Of a stretch of DNA of 64,000 nucleotides, positions 52,749-60,319 are shown piece by piece (the stretch's first letter is position 1; every line of letters starts with the position of its first letter). Where the stretch lies: the NCBI GenBank assembly GCA_910585645.1, contig CAJUFP010000001.1:45785-109784 (forward strand), in the 5' to 3' direction. The notes below the pieces were generated by a model. It was given only the letters and a program-made list of their open reading frames with translations. It did not search any database and was not told where the DNA came from. Source of the stretch: an uncultured Hungatella sp. Its GTDB lineage: Bacteria; Bacillota; Clostridia; Lachnospirales; Lachnospiraceae. The position numbers were made by a program, and so were the translations under genes.

Positions 52749-52958
52749 ATGAGCAATAAAGAATTGGCCATACAGCTATTAGACCGGATACCTGAAACAA
52801 AAATGTATTACATCATCGGAGTATTACAGGGGGCCGCAATCCCTGATGAAGTCCCCAATGATGAAACTATAGAAGCATTTGAGGAATTAAGTAATGGCGG
52901 CGGCAGTATCTTTGAGGGTTCCGCATCGGATTTTCTAAACATGATGCTGGAGGATTAA
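52749..52958 (+). CDS. Probable antitoxin of YafQ-type module
   Basis: A 69-aa acidic protein (MSNKELAIQLLDRIPETKMYYIIGVLQGAAIPDE) encoded 3 nt before a YafQ toxin. The length, the acidic C-terminus (SDFLNMMLED) and the position identify it as the antitoxin. The fold is not clearly RelB/DinJ; the N-terminus resembles small Clostridial antitoxins with KExAxxLLDxIPExK. AAAGG lies upstream; ATG 52746 is an alternative start. Confidence 0.75.
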   Translation: MSNKELAIQLLDRIPETKMYYIIGVLQGAAIPDEVPNDETIEAFEELSNGGGSIFEGSASDFLNMMLED

Positions 52959-52961
52959 CCG

Positions 52962-53231
52962 ATGTATGCCATAAAGTATTCTGGAAAAATGAAAAAGGAT
53001 TTAAAGGCCTGCCAGAAAAGAGGGGTTGATTTCTCACTTTTGGAAAAAATTATTGAAAAACTGATGATACCAGAACCGTTAGACATAAAAAATAAAGACC
53101 ACAATCTAACTGGTAATTACGCTGGATTCAGAGAATGCCATGTAACACCGGATTGGTTATTGATCTATCGTCACAGTGACGGATATTTGGAGTTGTACCG
53201 TACCGGAACCCATTCTGATTTATTCCGATGA
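52962..53231 (+). CDS. YafQ-family mRNA interferase toxin
   Basis: An 89-aa RelE-superfamily ribonuclease toxin. The YafQ signature is clear: YSGKMKKDLKACQKRGVDFSLLEKIIEKL, DHNLTGNYAGFRECHVTPDWLLIY and the terminal LYRTGTHSDLF. The conserved His residues (in DHNL, ECH, GTHSD), Asp in TPDW and the terminal Phe correspond to the catalytic set of E. coli YafQ. It lies 3 nt behind its antitoxin. Confidence 0.92.
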   Translation: MYAIKYSGKMKKDLKACQKRGVDFSLLEKIIEKLMIPEPLDIKNKDHNLTGNYAGFRECHVTPDWLLIYRHSDGYLELYRTGTHSDLFR

Positions 53232-53298
53232 TTTCGACGATCTGACAAATAAGAGAAAATAACACATTCTAATACATATAATACAAGGAGGTTTCACA

Positions 53299-53910
53299 AT
53301 GAAAAAATCATGGAAATCACTTATTTTAGCCGGATTTTTATCCCTGTCCCTAACCGTCCCGGTCTTTGCCGGCTCCTGGCAGCTTGATGCCAACGGATAC
53401 TGGTATGAGAATGACGATCACTCCTATCCGGCAAACACCTGGCAGTGGATTGACGGAAACAGCGACGGGATTGCGGAAAGCTATTATTTTAATGAGAACG
53501 GCTATTTCCTGGTAAACACCACCACCCCTGACGGCTTTACGGTTGACGGAAACGGGGCCTGGATTGTGGATGGAGTTGTGCAGACAAAGGCCGTCTCCGC
53601 CACTTCCTCCGCCGCTCCTGCCCAGACACAAAACCAGCAGTCCCAGTCCTCAGCCCAGACACAGACGCAAGACTCTCAGCCTCCGGCTCAGACGCAAACT
53701 CAAAACGTCCGGACTTCCGGGGGGAGTCGTACCGGTGTTTCCTCTTCTCCCTACGACGGATATACGATTATCGTAAATACAAACACAAAAAAATATCACT
53801 ATCCGTCATGCCGGGCCGTAAATGATATGAAATCAAAAAACATGGGTTACAGCGATGATTCTGTTGATCTTGGAGCTTTGGGATACGTTCCCTGCAAAAT
53901 ATGCCATTGA
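53299..53910 (+). CDS. Secreted protein with Cys-rich C-terminal motif
   Basis: A 203-aa secreted protein. The signal peptide (KKSWKSLILAGFLSLSLTVPVFAG) is followed by two short cell-wall-binding-like repeats (WQLDANGYWYENDDHSYPANTWQWIDG and WIVDG). A Gln/Thr/Ser linker covers about 108-145, and the C-terminal module reads YHYPSCRAVNDMKSKNMGY...LGYVPCKICH. That module, with its C-x(n)-CxxC/H pattern, is common on secreted Firmicutes proteins and may bind a metal. AAGGAGG precedes ATG by 6 nt. Function unknown. Confidence 0.75.
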   Translation: MKKSWKSLILAGFLSLSLTVPVFAGSWQLDANGYWYENDDHSYPANTWQWIDGNSDGIAESYYFNENGYFLVNTTTPDGFTVDGNGAWIVDGVVQTKAVSATSSAAPAQTQNQQSQSSAQTQTQDSQPPAQTQTQNVRTSGGSRTGVSSSPYDGYTIIVNTNTKKYHYPSCRAVNDMKSKNMGYSDDSVDLGALGYVPCKICH

Positions 53911-53973
53911 GCAGTCCAGATCAGCCGCTTTCCCCAAAACCATAGGATATGCTTGGAGAATTAGGAGGTTATC

Positions 53974-54246
53974 ATGTTATTTCCATATATGACACTTAAC
54001 GATGACACAGAGATTGTCCATTCTGAAATGCAGAAAGACGGACGGGTAAAAGTATACATTGAAAAACCCGACGCAAAAGACGGATTTCACCATGCTACCT
54101 GCTATCTGCCCAAATATGAATGGGAAAATATTTATGGATTTTCAGAGGAAGAAATGGACTTCTTTCAAAAATTTGTCAGAAACAATGCACACGTGATCAT
54201 AGAATTTTCACAGGAAGGGAGATTTACAGATGCCTCAAATTTTTAG
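53974..54246 (+). CDS. Small hypothetical protein paired with DUF4160 gene
   Basis: A 90-aa acidic protein (MLFPYMTLNDDTEIVHSEMQKDGRVKVYIEKPD, YLPKYEWENIYGFSEEEMDFF) with TAGGAGG 6 nt upstream. Its end overlaps the start of a DUF4160 gene by 17 nt. Such two-gene sets resemble DUF2442/DUF4160 toxin-antitoxin-like pairs, but this protein is not a clear DUF2442 member. No function assigned. Confidence 0.7.
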   Translation: MLFPYMTLNDDTEIVHSEMQKDGRVKVYIEKPDAKDGFHHATCYLPKYEWENIYGFSEEEMDFFQKFVRNNAHVIIEFSQEGRFTDASNF

Positions 54247-54450
54247 GTCTGGTAAATATCGCGTGTATTTCTGGTCAAATGAGAATGATCCTTTAGAACC
54301 AATCCATGTTCACGTTATCGAAGGACAGCCAAGCGCAAACGGAACAAAAATATGGAATTGAGAAAGCTCATGAAAATAATCGAAGCAAACAGTGATATGA
54401 TTATTAATGATTGGTATTCCCACTTTGGCGAAATCAGTTACTACTGTTAA
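54230..54450 (+). pseudogene. Broken DUF4160 gene
   Basis: The 5' part from ATG 54230 encodes the DUF4160 N-terminus (MPQIFRSGKYRVYFWSNEN, EPIHVHVIEGQPSANGTKIW) and stops at TGA 54359-54361. In another frame, from 54352, the C-terminal part ELRKLMKIIEANSDMIINDW and YSHFGEISYYC continues to TAA 54448-54450. About 20-25 residues expected between the halves are missing, so an internal deletion with a frameshift broke the gene. Confidence 0.7.
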
Positions 54451-54489
54451 TTATTATCTGTCCCGGTTCCATTGTGCCTGAAGTCAGAA

Positions 54490-54641
54490 CCACCGGCTTA
54501 GCCGGTGGCTTGCTCACGCCCTATAAGGGCTTGTTACCGGCACTGGAGTCTAAAGACTCATTGAAAAGTTCGCCAGCCGCAACATCATTTACTCAGGGAG
54601 CCCTATGGGCTTCTCTTATTGTCAGGCCCTTGGCCTGACAA
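54490..54641. repeat. Cluster of five short hairpins, possible IS200/IS605-type remnant
   Basis: Within 150 bp lie CCACCGGC/GCCGGTGG (54490-54508, loop TTA), GCCC/GGGC (54518-54530), GAGTC/GACTC (54546-54559), AGCCC/GGGCT (54599-54611) and TTGTCAGGCC/GGCCTGACAA (54619-54641, loop CTT). There is no gene. Strings of small hairpins occur at the subterminal ends of IS200/IS605 elements and their palindrome-associated relatives and in large structured RNAs; no transposase or TnpB frame remains. Identity is a guess. Confidence 0.45.
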
Positions 54642-54644
54642 CCA

Positions 54645-54682
54645 ATATGGGGAAACGACAGCTTACTGCCGTTTCCCCATAT
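54645..54682. terminator. Long hairpin downstream of the reductase gene
   Basis: A perfect 13-bp stem (ATATGGGGAAACG and its complement) with an inner CAG/CTG and 4-nt loop, 15 nt past the reductase stop. No T-tract follows on either strand, so it may protect the mRNA end rather than terminate. Confidence 0.5.
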
Positions 54683-54697
54683 CACTCTTCCATCCAT

Positions 54698-56719
54698 TTA
54701 CTGCCCCGCTGCATGGTCCGCGGCGTTCTCCCCCGCAACTCTTCCGGAGATATACGCAAACCCCAGCGTGCCGCCCTCAAACATCACGTAGCTGTTTCCG
54801 TACATGCCGCCTGCGTCGGCTCCTACCACATACAGATTGTCAATGGGCTTATTCGCCTCATCCACAGCCTGCATTTGTTCATTGATCTTAACGCCGCCCA
54901 GGGTTCCCAGGCATCGAAGGGCTGTCTCCACAACATAGTACGGCCCCTCATCCACCGCGTACAGGAAATGAGCGTCCTTGTGATACTGGGTGTCATTTTT
55001 GTCTGCGCACAGTTGGTTGTATGTATTTACCGTGTCTGTCAAATAGTCCATGCCCAGTGTCTGCGCCAGCTCCTCAATGGAATCTGCCTTGTAAGCCACG
55101 CCTGCCGCCACGGCCTCCTCCAGAGCCTCCGTGTAGTCCATAGGGGTCCGCAGATTTTCCGTGCTGGCATCCAAATCCACGGTCTTTCCATTCTCCACAT
55201 AGCTTACGCCCTGGCCGTAGAAATGGGCCCATCTGTCCACAAATACATCTGCCAGGCCTTTTTCGGCCACATCATCCACAATGCCCTGGTCCAGAACAAT
55301 ATACATCTTGGCATCCGGCAGGTTGTACATCATGGTGCCCAGAGCCGCGCTCTCATAGGCCTCCTCCTCATTGCCGAACCGGTTTCCGTACTTGTCCACA
55401 AACAGCAGAGGGTTGCGCACCAGTTCCGTCAGCCTGCCTGTGCCGTTTGGCATCTCTTTGCTCTTGGCGCCGTCGTACTTCATGCCGAACCACTGGGCCA
55501 CATGGCTGCCGTGCTCTGCCGCTCCCGCGGACCATGCCATCTTAAGGCCGTCCCCTGTGGCGGTTCCCACAAGTCCGGTTCCTGCCTTTTCCCCGAAGTA
55601 TTCTGTCATCATTTCTTTATTGCCTCCAAAACCGCCGGTTGCCAGGATTACCGACTTGGCGTGGATGTTCAGGGTAGTCCCGTCGGCTTTCCTTGCCGCC
55701 ACGCCGGCCACCTTGCCCTGGGCGTCAAAAAGCAGCTCCTCCCCGGGAGTCTCATAGAGCACCTGGCCTCCCAGCTCCTCTATCCGCTGATGAAGGGTCT
55801 GGATGGCCGCGCTTCCGCCGTCCGCATAGCCGTGGGCAGTGGTCGGCATGCCTTTGTGGTTGTACTGGGCGCCGTATCCTGCATCCAGAAGGGTCAGCCT
55901 TACGCCGTTTTCCATCAGCCACTCCACTGTGGCGGAGGATTCTGAGATTACCTTTGTCACCAGCGCCGCGTTGGCATTGTAGTTGGAATCCGTAATATAC
56001 TGGTCATACAGCCACTGGGTATCCACTTCTTTCCCTGCCTCTTTCTGCAGAGAGCTGTGGTCCGCAAACATAACCCCGGCCATGGTCCCCGCGCCGGAAA
56101 CACCGGCCGCCTTTTCCAGCAGAACCACCTTTGCCCCTTTTCCGGCCGCCGCAAGCGCCGCGCCGGAGCCGGAAGCGCCTCCTCCCACAACCACCACGTC
56201 AGCGTCCATCTCCTCCACCGCCGTATTGGCCTGGGCTTCCTTAGCTTTTAATCCTTCCGCGTCGCCGCCGGCCTGGGTCACACAGTCCGCCACAGCTTCC
56301 AAAATCGCGTTGGACGTGTTGGTCGCGCCGGAAACCGCATCCACATTCAGGGTCTGTCCGTCCACAATCCTCTGGGGAATCTTCTCAATGGCCGGGTCTG
56401 ACAGGCCCGGCGTCTCCTGATGGTCTGTCACCGTCACCTTTACAATGGCGTCAGGGGAAAATTCCACTTCCACCTTCACGTCCCCGTTGTTTCCCTTTGC
56501 CTGGGCAGTGTACACGCCTTCCTTGTACCCTGCCGCCCCCGAACCGTCCTCCTGGCCGCCGGAGGTCTCCTCCTGTTGGCTGGTCTCACTCTGGGAAACA
56601 TTTTCCGTCTCTGTTTCTGTGGCCGCCTGGGTCTGCCCCGCCTGCTGTGTCCCGGACTGGCAGCCGCCCAAAGCCACTGCCGCAGCCAGCGCCATACAAC
56701 ATAAAGTTCTCTTTCTCAT
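54698..56719 (-). CDS. FMN/FAD-containing lipoprotein reductase (fumarate/urocanate reductase-like)
   Basis: A 673-aa surface lipoprotein: signal peptide with lipobox LGGC (Cys about 20), a Thr/Glu/Gln linker, an FMN-binding domain (about 65-145) and a flavocytochrome-type FAD domain (about 170-665). The FMN-attachment site is SGATNTSNAI, where ApbE links FMN to Thr. The FAD domain opens DVVVVGGGASGSGAALAAAGKGAKVVLLEK and ends GTLGFAYISGRVAGENAA. Related enzymes pass electrons from the membrane to extracellular acceptors such as fumarate, urocanate or cinnamates. The acceptor here cannot be read from sequence. A MerR regulator gene lies 61 bp upstream on the same strand. Confidence 0.9.
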   Translation of the reverse strand: MRKRTLCCMALAAAVALGGCQSGTQQAGQTQAATETETENVSQSETSQQEETSGGQEDGSGAAGYKEGVYTAQAKGNNGDVKVEVEFSPDAIVKVTVTDHQETPGLSDPAIEKIPQRIVDGQTLNVDAVSGATNTSNAILEAVADCVTQAGGDAEGLKAKEAQANTAVEEMDADVVVVGGGASGSGAALAAAGKGAKVVLLEKAAGVSGAGTMAGVMFADHSSLQKEAGKEVDTQWLYDQYITDSNYNANAALVTKVISESSATVEWLMENGVRLTLLDAGYGAQYNHKGMPTTAHGYADGGSAAIQTLHQRIEELGGQVLYETPGEELLFDAQGKVAGVAARKADGTTLNIHAKSVILATGGFGGNKEMMTEYFGEKAGTGLVGTATGDGLKMAWSAGAAEHGSHVAQWFGMKYDGAKSKEMPNGTGRLTELVRNPLLFVDKYGNRFGNEEEAYESAALGTMMYNLPDAKMYIVLDQGIVDDVAEKGLADVFVDRWAHFYGQGVSYVENGKTVDLDASTENLRTPMDYTEALEEAVAAGVAYKADSIEELAQTLGMDYLTDTVNTYNQLCADKNDTQYHKDAHFLYAVDEGPYYVVETALRCLGTLGGVKINEQMQAVDEANKPIDNLYVVGADAGGMYGNSYVMFEGGTLGFAYISGRVAGENAADHAAGQ

Positions 56720-56780
56720 AACAACCTCTCCTTGTCATTTTCTTAACATTGAAAGTATAAACCCTGCCCCAAGGGCAAGG

Positions 56781-57605
56781 TCAACCCTTAACAGGCACGC
56801 AAAACAAAAAATGTTTTTCCCTCTGTTCCCCTGAAAAGGTGTCGATGCTCCCGATCACATAGGGCTGTGCTGCCACAGAAAAACGGCTCTCCTCCAACTC
56901 CCTGCGAATCTTCATCCAAATCCCCGGAACATCCTGCCCGCCTTCCAGAGTCCGCTCTTTTCTTGCGGAAATCACGGCGGGGTAATAATAGCAGGGCCCT
57001 GCCGGAATCTTTACCATAGGGGGCCTGAAATCCATCCCCAGGGCTGTGCCGTAGCGGGGTTCTATGGCCATTCCCCAGATAATTTCCCTGTCCGCTGTCA
57101 TCTTTTCGGGAATCGGCATCATTTTCACGGAGCAGGGAAGGGCGTCCATCATTTGACGGACAAGATCAAGGGATTCCCTGTCTCTGACAAACTCCGTGTT
57201 CCTCACATGGCGGATAAACCACCACTCTTTTCCTTCCTGTACAAACCCTCTGTTAGGGCTCTCCTTAAACCACCCCAGTTCCTCTTGAAGCTCCCTCATC
57301 CGCCGGGCAACCAGGTTCAGGTGTTTTGCCTTCTGCTCCAGCTTCTCAGACTGAGCCCTGAATGTCTCCATAACCTCATCCATGGAGCTCTCACTTAACA
57401 GCTTGGACGTCTCTTTCACCGAAAACTCCATGCTGCTGAAACGCTTGGAAACCAGAATCCGCTCCGCGTCCCGGAAATTGTAGCTGCGGTATCCGTTGGC
57501 TTCATCCACGGAGGGCTCCACGATCTTAAATTTCTCATAATGGCGCAGCGTCTTCTCCGTCACCCCTACGTTTCTTGCAAACTCTTTGATTCTGTATGTT
57601 TTCAT
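56781..57605 (-). CDS. MerR-family transcriptional regulator
   Basis: A 274-aa regulator from ATG 57605 (GGAG about 7 nt upstream). The N-terminal MerR winged helix reads YRIKEFARNVGVTEKTLRHYEKFKIVEPSVDEANGYRSYNFRD, followed by a coiled-coil dimerisation helix (about 85-125). The C-terminal half resembles a GyrI/BltR-type effector pocket for small aromatic or cationic ligands (FMDFRPPMVKIPAGPCYYYP). It is encoded just ahead of the reductase lipoprotein gene, which it probably controls in response to the substrate. Confidence 0.88.
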   Translation of the reverse strand: MKTYRIKEFARNVGVTEKTLRHYEKFKIVEPSVDEANGYRSYNFRDAERILVSKRFSSMEFSVKETSKLLSESSMDEVMETFRAQSEKLEQKAKHLNLVARRMRELQEELGWFKESPNRGFVQEGKEWWFIRHVRNTEFVRDRESLDLVRQMMDALPCSVKMMPIPEKMTADREIIWGMAIEPRYGTALGMDFRPPMVKIPAGPCYYYPAVISARKERTLEGGQDVPGIWMKIRRELEESRFSVAAQPYVIGSIDTFSGEQREKHFLFCVPVKG

Positions 57606-57695
57606 GGCTCCTCTCCAATCTAAATCGTATTTAAACATCATATTGGTATATCACTTTTCATTCAGTCAATTTTGTTTGTTCCGCCATATTAAGAA

Positions 57696-57721
57696 TAAAG
57701 TGGTCGAATTCGACCACTTTA
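57696..57721. promoter_or_regulatory. 26-bp perfect palindrome upstream of merR
   Basis: Each 13-nt half reads TAAAGTGGTCGAA or its complement, centred at 57708/57709 with no spacer. It lies 91 bp before the merR start. A perfect palindrome of this length suggests a repressor site, or a hairpin if transcribed. Confidence 0.5.
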
Positions 57722-57826
57722 AAAGCAGGATTATAAATCTGGTCCATGTACCCTAAAATTCCAATACCGATCTATTTCGCATCCAGTTTTTAGCAACATC
57801 TATTGTGTTAACTAAGCATTTTTTTA

Positions 57827-57855
57827 TTGACAAATGAAACTGATTCGCATATGAT
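57827..57855 (+). promoter_or_regulatory. Consensus promoter of candidate small RNA
   Basis: TTGACA (57827-57832), exactly 17 nt, TATGAT (57850-57855) on the plus strand, pointing away from merR and into the gap before the MATE gene's 3' end. No plus-strand gene follows. Confidence 0.65.
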
Positions 57856-57861
57856 ATGGAT

Positions 57862-57928
57862 AAAAGAAATGGGCTCTTCTACTGAGTAAAATCTTCGGAC
57901 CGGAAAAGTCTGCTCGTTTCTTTTTTTA
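57862..57928 (+). ncRNA. Candidate small RNA with own promoter and terminator
   Basis: A transcript from about 57862 would be roughly 65 nt. Its ends form a 10-bp stem, AGAAATGGGC (57865-57874) with GCTCGTTTCT (57912-57921), two wobble pairs, followed by TTTTTTT. The 37-nt interior holds TCTTCTACTGAG and CTTCGGACCGGAAAAG, exposed for pairing. On the minus strand the same stem with TTTTATCC could end the MATE transcript. I do not recognise an Rfam family. Either it is a true small RNA or a bidirectional terminator next to a fortuitous promoter. Confidence 0.55.
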
Positions 57929-57969
57929 TTTCCATGATATCATACAAATAAATCTTAATATCTCCCAAC

Positions 57970-59334
57970 TTAAATCTTCACCTTTGTCCACGCCCCGGAC
58001 TTAAACCTCCACCGCGTAAGCAAAAACCTGCACAACTGGTCGCACACCACCCCGAACCAGATTCCGATCAGCCCCAGCCCCGCCGTATAGCACAGGCCGT
58101 AAGAACAGATCGTCCGCACAAAGGTAACGCTGAAGGTGGAGGCAATGGTGGTAAACAGCACATCCCCGGCCCCCCGCAGGCACCCCATATAGATAACCTG
58201 GGAAATCTGCAGAAGCACGATCACCACGATCACCCGCATGATCTCCACGCCTATGGCGATAATATGCGCCTCCTTAAAATACAGGCTGAACAAAAATTCT
58301 CCCCCAAGAAGATAACACACCGCCAGCACCATGGAGATCGCCAGCCCCATCTTCTGGCAGATGCCGCCGTACACCTTTGCCAGCTCCGGCTTCTCCTCCC
58401 CTAAGCTCCGCCCGATCAGGGCCACAGCCGCCACCTGCATGCCGTCCCCGAAAGAGAAGGAAAGGCTCATCACATTCATCCCCACCTGATGGGCCGCAAA
58501 CGCGTCGGTCCCCATCTTGGCGGCCATAACCGCCACAGCCATAAATCCCACCCGCAAAAGAATCTGCTCCAGAAAAATATTGGAGCCAATCTGGAAAATA
58601 CCTTTAAGCGCCGACATTTTAAACCGAATCTTCCTTGCCATCATATAGGGAATGCTGACAAAACTGTCCTTCTGCAGAATAGAGGCAATGCTCATGCCGC
58701 AGGCCACCACGGTGCCGAACACCGTAGCCAGCGCCGCCCCGTAAATCCCCAGAGCCGGAAATCCAAAATTCCCTCCGATCAGCAGATAATTCCCGATCAT
58801 ATTCAGCACATTGGCCGTCACATTGGTTTTCATGGCAATTTTGGTCCGTCCCGCTCCCCTCTGGGCCGCGTTGATAACCAAAGACACGATATTGAACATC
58901 ATGCCTCCCATAATAATCCGGAAATAAGCCACCGCGCTGTCATGGGTATCCTCATTGGACCCGCACAGGCGGATAATCGGGTCCGCCAGGGCCACGCACA
59001 GAAAACTGACCACAATCCCGGCCAGAACCACGAACACCAGGGCCGCCGCCAAAGTCCGGTTGGCCCCGTCCCTGTCATTTTGACCCTTTCTGCGGGCCAC
59101 GATTGCAGAAACCGCCACATTGGTGGCCACAAACATGGCCAGTCCGATAAATTTAGGCTGGGTTGTCAGCCCCACCGCCGCAACCGCGTACGCTCCGATG
59201 GAACTTACCATCAGAGAATCAATCATACCTGCCAGAGCCACAAAAAACGACTCCAGAACCGCAGGCCATGCCATCTGAAAGGTTTCTTTTACAATGGACT
59301 TTGACTGAGTTATTCCCCCGCGATCTGTATCCAT
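57970..59334 (-). CDS. MATE-family efflux transporter
   Basis: A 454-aa, 12-helix multidrug/toxin antiporter in two pseudo-repeats. N-terminal ETFQMAWPAVLESFFVALAGMIDSLMVSSIGAYAVAAVGLTTQP contains the usual proline and Asp of the first helix pair; the second repeat begins near KGIFQIGSNIFLEQILLR. Start ATG 59334 has GGAG 6 nt upstream; ATG 59340 is too close to it. Cation drive (H+ or Na+) and substrate are unknown. A very large hairpin lies just upstream. Confidence 0.92.
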   Translation of the reverse strand: MDTDRGGITQSKSIVKETFQMAWPAVLESFFVALAGMIDSLMVSSIGAYAVAAVGLTTQPKFIGLAMFVATNVAVSAIVARRKGQNDRDGANRTLAAALVFVVLAGIVVSFLCVALADPIIRLCGSNEDTHDSAVAYFRIIMGGMMFNIVSLVINAAQRGAGRTKIAMKTNVTANVLNMIGNYLLIGGNFGFPALGIYGAALATVFGTVVACGMSIASILQKDSFVSIPYMMARKIRFKMSALKGIFQIGSNIFLEQILLRVGFMAVAVMAAKMGTDAFAAHQVGMNVMSLSFSFGDGMQVAAVALIGRSLGEEKPELAKVYGGICQKMGLAISMVLAVCYLLGGEFLFSLYFKEAHIIAIGVEIMRVIVVIVLLQISQVIYMGCLRGAGDVLFTTIASTFSVTFVRTICSYGLCYTAGLGLIGIWFGVVCDQLCRFLLTRWRFKSGAWTKVKI

Positions 59335-59379
59335 AGCCATCTCCCCTTTGCAAATTATTTTTTGTTAAGGCTGCCGCAG

Positions 59380-59499
59380 GCCCGGCGGGAGGCATCTCCT
59401 GTCAGGGTTCAAAATTGCCAAACATTCCGAAGAGCCCTAAAAACAGGTCTCTTCTCCATGGCATTCATTCACCCTGACAGGAGATGCCTCCCGCCGGGC
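59380..59499. repeat. Inverted repeat with 29-bp perfect arms
   Basis: Arms at 59380-59408 and 59471-59499 are exact complements, beginning GCCCGGCGGGAGGC. The 62-nt centre folds further: TGCCA/TGGCA, then GAAGAG/CTCTTC with CC/GG. The whole 120 nt is thus one long hairpin, between the HAD hydrolase 3' end and the MATE start. It contains no gene. It could be a miniature transposable element, or a leader or 3'-end structure of the flanking minus-strand genes. Confidence 0.75.
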
Positions 59500-59589
59500 A
59501 AAAGCAAAAAAGCAAAATTCGCCTGCCGAAATTTCTAAATCACCAATGCCGCAGCGCCTTTAAACGGTCAACGCAGTCAACCCACAGAC

Positions 59590-60201
59590 CTACCGCAGCC
59601 TCCCAATCACCTTTCGTAATCTGTCCACGTCCCCGTCGTCAAAACAGTATCCGTCCATCCCGCAGGCCCTGCCGCCCTCAATATTCAGAGGCTGGTCGTC
59701 AATAAAAAAGCACTCCTCCGGCCTCAGCCCAAACCGCTCAAACAGATGGTTATACATCTCCTTCTGAGGCTTCATACATTTCACCTCCGCCGAAAACAGC
59801 ACCCCGTCAAAAAGCCTGATTCCCGGAATCACATCCTCATAGCACTTAAGCATGCGCAAAGACGCGTTGGAGCACAGGTACAGCCCATACCCCTCCCCTT
59901 TCAGGTATGTAACCAGTTCCTCCATCCCCGGCACAGGCCACATACAGTATTCATGCCAGTGTCCCAGACAGAGCCCTGCTGCCTCCCTCTCACCGTCCGT
60001 CTTCAGTCTGCTCTGCATCCTCCTTAATGCCTCATCCTCCGAAATCACTCCCATATCCAGCATCAGCCACTCCGGCGACACAAACACCGCCGTGTTCACT
60101 GTCTGGACCTGGTCCTCATCCTTCACAAAATTCCTCACCGCCCGCAGCGAATCATAGTACACCAGCACGTTCCCCATATCAAACACCAGATTCCGAATCA
60201 T
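59590..60201 (-). CDS. HAD-superfamily hydrolase (subfamily IA)
   Basis: A 203-aa phosphatase-like protein: motif I IRNLVFDMGNVLVYYD (nucleophile Asp), a helical cap (about 15-85), motif II LYLCSNASLR, motif III Lys in AEVKCMKPQKEMYN and motif IV PEECFFIDDQPLNIEGGRACG. The second Asp of the usual DxD motif is replaced by Gly (DMG), as in many epoxide-hydrolase-N-terminal-like HADs. ATG 60201 has AAGGG 9 nt upstream; ATG 60207 is too near. Substrate unknown. Confidence 0.88.
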   Translation of the reverse strand: MIRNLVFDMGNVLVYYDSLRAVRNFVKDEDQVQTVNTAVFVSPEWLMLDMGVISEDEALRRMQSRLKTDGEREAAGLCLGHWHEYCMWPVPGMEELVTYLKGEGYGLYLCSNASLRMLKCYEDVIPGIRLFDGVLFSAEVKCMKPQKEMYNHLFERFGLRPEECFFIDDQPLNIEGGRACGMDGYCFDDGDVDRLRKVIGRLR

Positions 60202-60267
60202 ATCCATATACCCTTTCCGTTAAAATTATATTGACTCCTTTCATTTTCACCACCATCCACCCATAAC

Positions 60268-60310
60268 AAAACCCCCCGCCCCAGGCCGCACCTGAAAAAC
60301 GGGGGATTTT
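60268..60310 (-). terminator. Terminator after yajC
   Basis: Stem CCCCCG/CGGGGG with outer AAAA/TTTT and inner CAGG/CCTG, followed on the minus strand by TTTTGTT. It closes the secDF-tgt-yajC operon. Confidence 0.8.
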
Positions 60311-60319
60311 CCCACAACC

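Noticed and set aside
53641..53710. Short CAG/CAC-type repeats resembling a microsatellite or CRISPR-like array
   Set aside because: They encode the Gln/Thr/Ser linker of the secreted protein; unit lengths are irregular and there are no spacers.
54605..55945. 446-codon plus-strand open frame
   Set aside because: Antisense of the reductase lipoprotein and starts inside the hairpin array; no ribosome binding site or domain.
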